A stretch of DNA of 64,000 bases from Bretschneidera sinensis (Eukaryota > Streptophyta > Magnoliopsida > Brassicales > Akaniaceae): contig CM043700.1 of the NCBI GenBank assembly GCA_023935145.1, forward strand, positions 22,953,501 to 23,017,500. Reading direction: 5' to 3'. The notes under the pieces are model-generated. The model was not told the DNA's origin and made no database searches. It saw only the letters and a program-made list of their open reading frames with translations. Positions 58,161 to 64,000 of the stretch are shown here, piece after piece (positions within the stretch are counted from its first letter, which is position 1; each line of letters opens with the position of its first letter). A program made the position numbers and the translations under genes.

Positions 58161-61100
58161 CTTTTTGAAAACCCAAAACTGTTTTTTCAAAAACTAAAAA
58201 ACATGTTTGGAAAACATTTTTCAATAGTAATTTTCGAAAACAGTTTTCAAAAATTGTTTTTTGAAAACCCCAGATTGGTATTTTCTAATATAATTTTTCG
58301 AAAATAGCCATAAAATCAGTGTTCACTTCTCTATTTCATTCTTCTTCCATGGTATATAAAAAGTATTAAAATTTTGAAAATAAAATAATATTAATTGTTT
58401 TTTAAGTATTTAGTAAATATGACAAATAAAATTAATATAGATTTTAAATTAAAACTCAAAACTGAAAATAATTACAAGGTGTATTAAAACAGATTTCAAA
58501 ATAAGATTATTCAAACAACATTTCATTGTTTTATGTTTTGAAAACAATTTTTGAGTCACACTTATCTAAACATGTTTTTTCATAAAACATCAAAAAACTG
58601 TTTTCAGTTTTCATTTTCAAAAACTGAAAACAGAAAACAGTTACTCAAACATGCCCCTCCCAACTATTTTCAAAAATAGGGTTTCAAGAATAGATTTTTG
58701 AAAATAATTTTCAAAAATTAAGTTAGAAAACTTATAACCAAACCGCATTTAAATATTTTTGCTACATTTCAAATTGCTAAGAGGCCTTTTTTTTTTTTTT
58801 TCTTTTTAGACACTTGTGATATTAAAATATCTTATTCAATGTGGTGGTGGCTTTTAAAGCAATTCATTTAAAAGTGAGGTAATATGTTTTATTAAATATA
58901 TATTTTTGATACAATAATGTATTCAATAAAAAATAATGTTTGATGGTAAAACAATATAAGAGTTGTTTATTGTAGATTAATTTGTTTAAATATGATCAAG
59001 ATAATTTTTATTTTGGAAGAAATTTAAATAAATCTACCTCAAATATCTTCATTCACTCGGGATAAAAAAGTTTATTTTTAAGAGAAACAAAAAGAAGTAA
59101 GAACATAAAGTACGATTTTGATAATCTTTTCAAAACAAATATTTGTGAGAGATTTTATTATCATATCGTGGAGGACCTCATAGTGAAATGGATAAAAAGA
59201 GAAAAATCATCTACACACTTTTTGGTTTCTTTTTTCTTTTACAATAATCATTAGTCAAAATCTTGAGAAAATTTATTCTAAGAAAAAGCATCACAATTTA
59301 TTTCGGATTTCTATTTCTTTTCCCTTTCCATTCATTTTCTTGTTTAGATTTGCAACCAAGTGGACAGGGACTTGCGTTACAAAACACTTGGAGGGTAAGT
59401 ACAAGAATTTTATGCATCATCAAAATTGTTTTAAGAATTTCCGCAAAATTTACTTCAAAACTAAAATTTGTCGTCCAGACTTTTTAATTTATGCGTAATC
59501 AAAGTGAAATTCACATTATTTTTATATCGAATGAAAGTTCAGTAAACGTATAATATCATCCAAATAAAAATAAATAAAAATGATTGGTCGATACGATGAT
59601 AATGCCTTCTTACTTCTTACATTGGATATCCAATTGGCTTATGTGAACCGAATTTGATGGTTGGCCTTTCAATTTTGTGCCTAAAATTCAAGCCTTAAAA
59701 AAAAGGAATCATATAACGACAAAGATATTTATGCAAATTTTAGTGTTGAAGATAAGATGATTTTCAACAGATTTCTACAATTTGGTGGTAGGGTTTTTTT
59801 AGAAAGAGACGAGAACACAGAGAGAGTTCAGATGAGAGAAATTTCGTCGACGAGATCAATGTGAATTTTATTTTTCTTGTCTTTTATACATGGTTATTTA
59901 GTCATTTTACATGATTCATTTAATACTTAACAGTTCTGTCAAAGTTAAACATGGTCAAGGTAAGTAAATGTATGTTTTCGAAACTTGGAGAGATAAGTGT
60001 AACCGATGACATACCTCAGGTGGGTTAATGTATTTCACATTACATTAAAATATGTGTTTGGTGGACATGATAAAAAAAATAAGATGAAAAAAAAAGTAAA
60101 TATATAAAATATCTCATCTTAGTTCTGACAATTTTATCTTATTATAACCGGATAAGACATCCATCCTCCTATTTATCCTATCCACCAAATAAACTAAAAA
60201 TAAAAATATTTTGTTTTAAATGTAACATGAGACATCATATCCTCCTACTTATTTGTCTAATCTTATTATCTTCTTCTTCATGTCCCACAAAAAACATCAT
60301 AGTTTTTCTTCTTGGTATATAAAAACAACAATGACATTGGTACCATCAAATGATAAACCCAAAATGCACAATGACTAATCCATTAGTAACTTACTAATGG
60401 ACTACCCACAAATCATTAGTGGATGATTAAGGTATGCGTTTTGAGTATAAATTTTAGTGATTCCAATTTCAATACTATGCAAACGTTTGAGAAGAAAGAA
60501 TGATGTCCCATTCAACATTTTTGTGAATTTCTCTGCATTGTACCGTGATGAGAGGGACTTATCTTCCTTGCCTAGCCATTCCAAGGTGTACTTGGGTTTC
60601 TTTTGCTATTAAAAAAACCATTGTATGAGCATCATCACTCGTGGATCAGACTATTGAAACTTTATAGTATTAATTGACGAAGTTTAAAATACCAATTACT
60701 TCTGAACTTCAGGGTTCTTTGTGCAATTAAAACAACTAGAACGTGATAAGAACTCATTTGGTTTGCACAAGAAATATAAATGTAATAGAATTAACACTTT
60801 TAAAATTAAAATTTAAGAAGATTCAAATGTTCATATTTTTGCTGATAAGAGCATGTTACCACGCCTAAATAAATATTTTAATTTTTAGATAATCAATTTA
60901 TTATTTATTTAAAAAAAATAATATAACCTTACCCTATTCCTCACCCACCAACATGGCTCTCTTTATCTATAAATTAGTTACTAGCCCGATGAATCAACCT
61001 CATGACTACTGGTTGGCAATCCTAAATCCTTTCAATTAGATATAAAACAACATACAACACCAACCAAAAAAAGAAGTATGCAACACTTCATCCATTCAAT

Positions 61101-64000
61101 CCCCATCAAGCTTTACATATAGATAATTAATCCTAATTCATTCCTTGTACAAAACAGAAAAAAGACTTGAAGTAAGACAGAAAGAACGTTATCTATGACA
61201 GGAAACCCCATGAAATTCACAATGTAGAGAAACAACTTACATATCAAATCTTATAGTCATGTGAAAATGTCTTCCAGACATAGTTAGATTTTACTAGAAA
61301 TCACTCACACCTTTCCATCCCTTTCTCTATATTCCTAAATAAAGGTTTTTTTATTGTTAAAACTCTCACACACGGCTTGAATCCCTAACATAAGTTTGCT
61401 TTCTTGACTTCAAGAATTGATGAGAAATTTACAAACAGATATTGATGTGTACTTAAAATCCAAATCGAAAATGCTACAAGCATTAAATCAAACCCCATCT
61501 CTCTGCCTCCCCACATCTCCAATAAAAAGTAAAACACACATCCTCTCGCACAAAGAGAGAACAAAACAACTCCTAACAATTCAGCAAATGATACAACTAA
61601 ACAAGTTACAATGATAGGACTACAATTGTTGCTTACTATGATGTAAGCAAATTCTATAACTAATATCAATCATAAGATTCTTACATAACAGGTCGCTTCC
61701 ATCCATAGAAAAAAATATATATAAATTCATCAACAAACACGACAGATCAAAAAAAGGCCAAACAAATATACTAACTCTGTCAAAATATACAGATTGAAGA
61801 TATCAATATCAATCACTACCAAAATTTACACTAAAAAACAGAAGGGCATACGCCATAGGAACTCTGTATAAGTAGTTTAACCAGATTCTAGGACACCCTC
61901 TAGTGGCGTGGGTTCGGATGCGTGAATAAATGTGAGGCAATAATCAAGAAAATCATTCATTTATAAGCCTAAACAGAGGAGAGCTAGGAAAAGGAAACGG
62001 CAGATATACCATTAATCCAAACGAAAATTGATGAGCAGTAGACACGAAACTACAACTCATCCTACCTTAAAGATTTACATAATTGAATGATCTTTTCTAG
62101 GGAATTCGGAGTTCATTACTTCAATTAGTCGCTCTGAATAAGATGACGCAAGACACTAGGAATAACACTTGAACCAAAAAGTTCTTTGTTGTAGAAAGAA
62201 ATCAAAGTGAAGAAAGTAAGATCAGTTGATTTTTAACTGATCAATATGAGAGTTAAAAGAAAGAAAACAATGCTGTCAAAATAACACATTGTCCTTTGCG
62301 CAAAATGACTCATCATAGATACAGCATGCATCCACACTGGAAACCAGGGTTCCAACATGGTAATCAAAGCAGCTATGAGCCATTTAGATCACATTCGCTA
62401 TGAGCGAGAAGAGAGCCAGCACTGACATAAAATCACCCAATGGAAAAGCATAGAGTTCCTGCTCCAGCTACGAGTGTTGTCTCATTGCGAAAGAATGAGA
62501 AGTAGAATCAACTTGTTTACAACTTGGTTTGTTTTGCTCACAAACATATGGCTTAAGAGAAGCATTTAGATCAGAAAAGAAGTCGAACAGAAAAACTCAA
62601 CAAATTGCATTAAATGGAATCATTGTAAATAGTGGAAATGCTTACACTTGAAATCAGGAGTGCAAACATGGTGAGCACATGCTGCCAACCATTCATATGC
62701 TGCTACATAAAGAGTGAGTAGTGCCGGTGTATGTTTTAGAAAAATACGCATTTTGTCATGAGATGGACAAAGTAAATAAGCATACTAGGGCCTTGCAATT
62801 GATAGGACATTTGAAATGAAGACTCAATAGAAAGAAACCATTGACTTTGATGGAAGATTAATAAAGAAAAGAATCTCATCAGTAAATTAAAGATGAGTTG
62901 AATCAGATGATAGTGGGGAAAAACATAATAAATTCCATCTGTGAACCCAATTGAACTCATAATAACACAAACCAAGCTGAGTGACCACCAGTAACCCACT
63001 AACTCATGGAATTAATAAAGAGTAGAGACCTGGAAAATGAAATCCTACATGTTCCCTTTTCCAAGGAACTTCAAAGGAGGTTCTCTTTATAAGAACTGGG
63101 AAGAAAAAATTAGAGTATTGGGGATAAGTCATATAACACCATCCTTAAAGCACCGTGGCAATTTTCACAAAGAGTATTTACAAAATTTTGTATAACACGA
63201 ATGAAATTCTTGAGTGGAAAATTTTAATGAACATGTTAAAAGAAGCCAGAAGTTAAAACATATTTTGAGATCAGACAGAAATTTCATGGGTTAGTTTTTC
63301 TGTTGATGCATTCACAAACCCAGGAATATAACACAAGACTATGAACTATGAGAGAATGGTGGAGAAACTCAAAGCTCCACTGAATTGACTATAGCTTATT
63401 CAGGTCCAGGTGATGATTTGCTTTTTCTTTTGAGCTGCAGTACATGAGTTAGCAAAGAGAATACTGAGAAGAACGGATAATCACCAACTGCATTGCACTT
63501 TGCATCATAGGCAGATTATCCTTCTATCAAATAGGCTGATAGCAAGAGATTGAAGGTCCAGAAAAATATCATGCATAAATATGAGTTGACAATTTATGGA
63601 TGTCTAAAAAATTCCTAGCGCAAATATCAAATTTAGAGTATAACAATATTGGAAATAAGATGGACTCCACACTAAGCAAAGATAAGACCTGATAAAACAT
63701 TACGCAAGGAAAGAAAGATCCTAGAAAAGTTCTAAGATACCCCAGATGAAGAATAACTTGAGCAACAAAAATGGAAACCTAACTGCCATGAATGTTAAAC
63801 CAGCAGCAATTCTTCCTGTGCGATCTTGATAGGCACTTAATGGAAGAAACATGAGAAGTCCAGTTGACTAGAATAGGAAGCCCTCTCCAGAAATGAACCT
63901 AATGGAACTATGGAGAGTAGACATTTGGTGGAAGAAAATTCCAAGATTTTACTTTTCACCTTCACAATCAAGATGTGTCCTCAAAACTCAGGTGGCCAGA
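58161..64000. other. Intergenic DNA, no gene supported
   Basis: AT-rich DNA. 58160-58740 is full of GAAAAC/GTTTTC motifs in both orientations and may be a MITE or a cluster of decayed ones. About 60045-60205 has weak inverted ends (TTTGGTGGACATGATAA against TTTGGTGGATAGGATAA). Beyond 61000 the small frames (61385-61669, 62736-62999) have no recognisable product or splice context. The UTR of a gene beyond the right edge cannot be excluded. Confidence 0.5.

Noticed and set aside
61385..62999. Small frames near the right edge
   Set aside because: Hydrophobic chance frames in AT-rich DNA with no splice context, homology or neighbours to support them.
1..64000. tRNA, rRNA or organelle-derived segments
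   Set aside because: None was recognised on either strand by eye; no scan could be run.

Overview
This is plant nuclear DNA, most likely from a woody eudicot. It has AT-rich intergenic DNA, GT-AG introns, genes with clear plant counterparts and nested plant LTR retrotransposons. The species could not be fixed from the sequence. Coding strands are mostly minus.  LAYOUT. 1-2720: the 5' part of a minus-strand gene for a conserved plant protein of the At4g13970 type (transposase-derived, SWIM zinc-finger-like); it runs off the left edge. 6358-7569: an intact single-exon F-box gene of the AUF1/AUF2 type. 8440-9757: a 1.3-kb Tourist/Harbinger-like non-autonomous DNA transposon with a TAA target duplication. 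12812-34617: a 21.8-kb nest. The outer element is a Ty3/gypsy retrotransposon of the Tat type (dual RNase H, minus strand, LTRs of 707/708 bp, target duplication GTGCA). Its integrase gene is split by a younger 10.3-kb Ty1/copia element of the SIRE/Maximus type (LTRs 1249/1219 bp, target duplication GCCAC). 39511-57291: an 18-kb, ten-exon gene for mitochondrial ornithine delta-aminotransferase (OAT, minus strand). Its introns 5 and 7 hold three more LTR elements (A, B, C), and intron 7 also carries a 1.3-kb tandem duplication. 57292-64000: OAT upstream DNA with a CT microsatellite, then intergenic DNA with MITE-like pieces and a degraded retroelement fragment, no gene supported.  HIGHLIGHTS. 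The copia element is the most unusual unit. Its U3 region carries 9-10 copies of the perfect 12-bp palindrome CCAGTCGACTGG, set in pairs 22 bp apart that repeat every 53 bp. A second array of the same palindrome, again in pairs 21-22 bp apart, lies inside the element directly upstream of a TATA box (CTATAAAAG) and a 418-codon intact accessory ORF. This suggests an LTR promoter and an internal promoter under one shared DNA-binding activity. The gag-pol frame has four nonsense codons and no frameshift, while the accessory ORF is fully open. The outer gypsy element has its own accessory parts: an antisense, apparently spliced ORF with a 'putative gypsy type transposon' domain and a coiled coil, preceded by a strict 89-bp tandem array.  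The OAT gene reads through nearly completely (about 478 residues plus a gap). It lacks three universally conserved residues (V-N-Q) at the exon 2/3 junction, which points to an unseen microexon or to a lesion.
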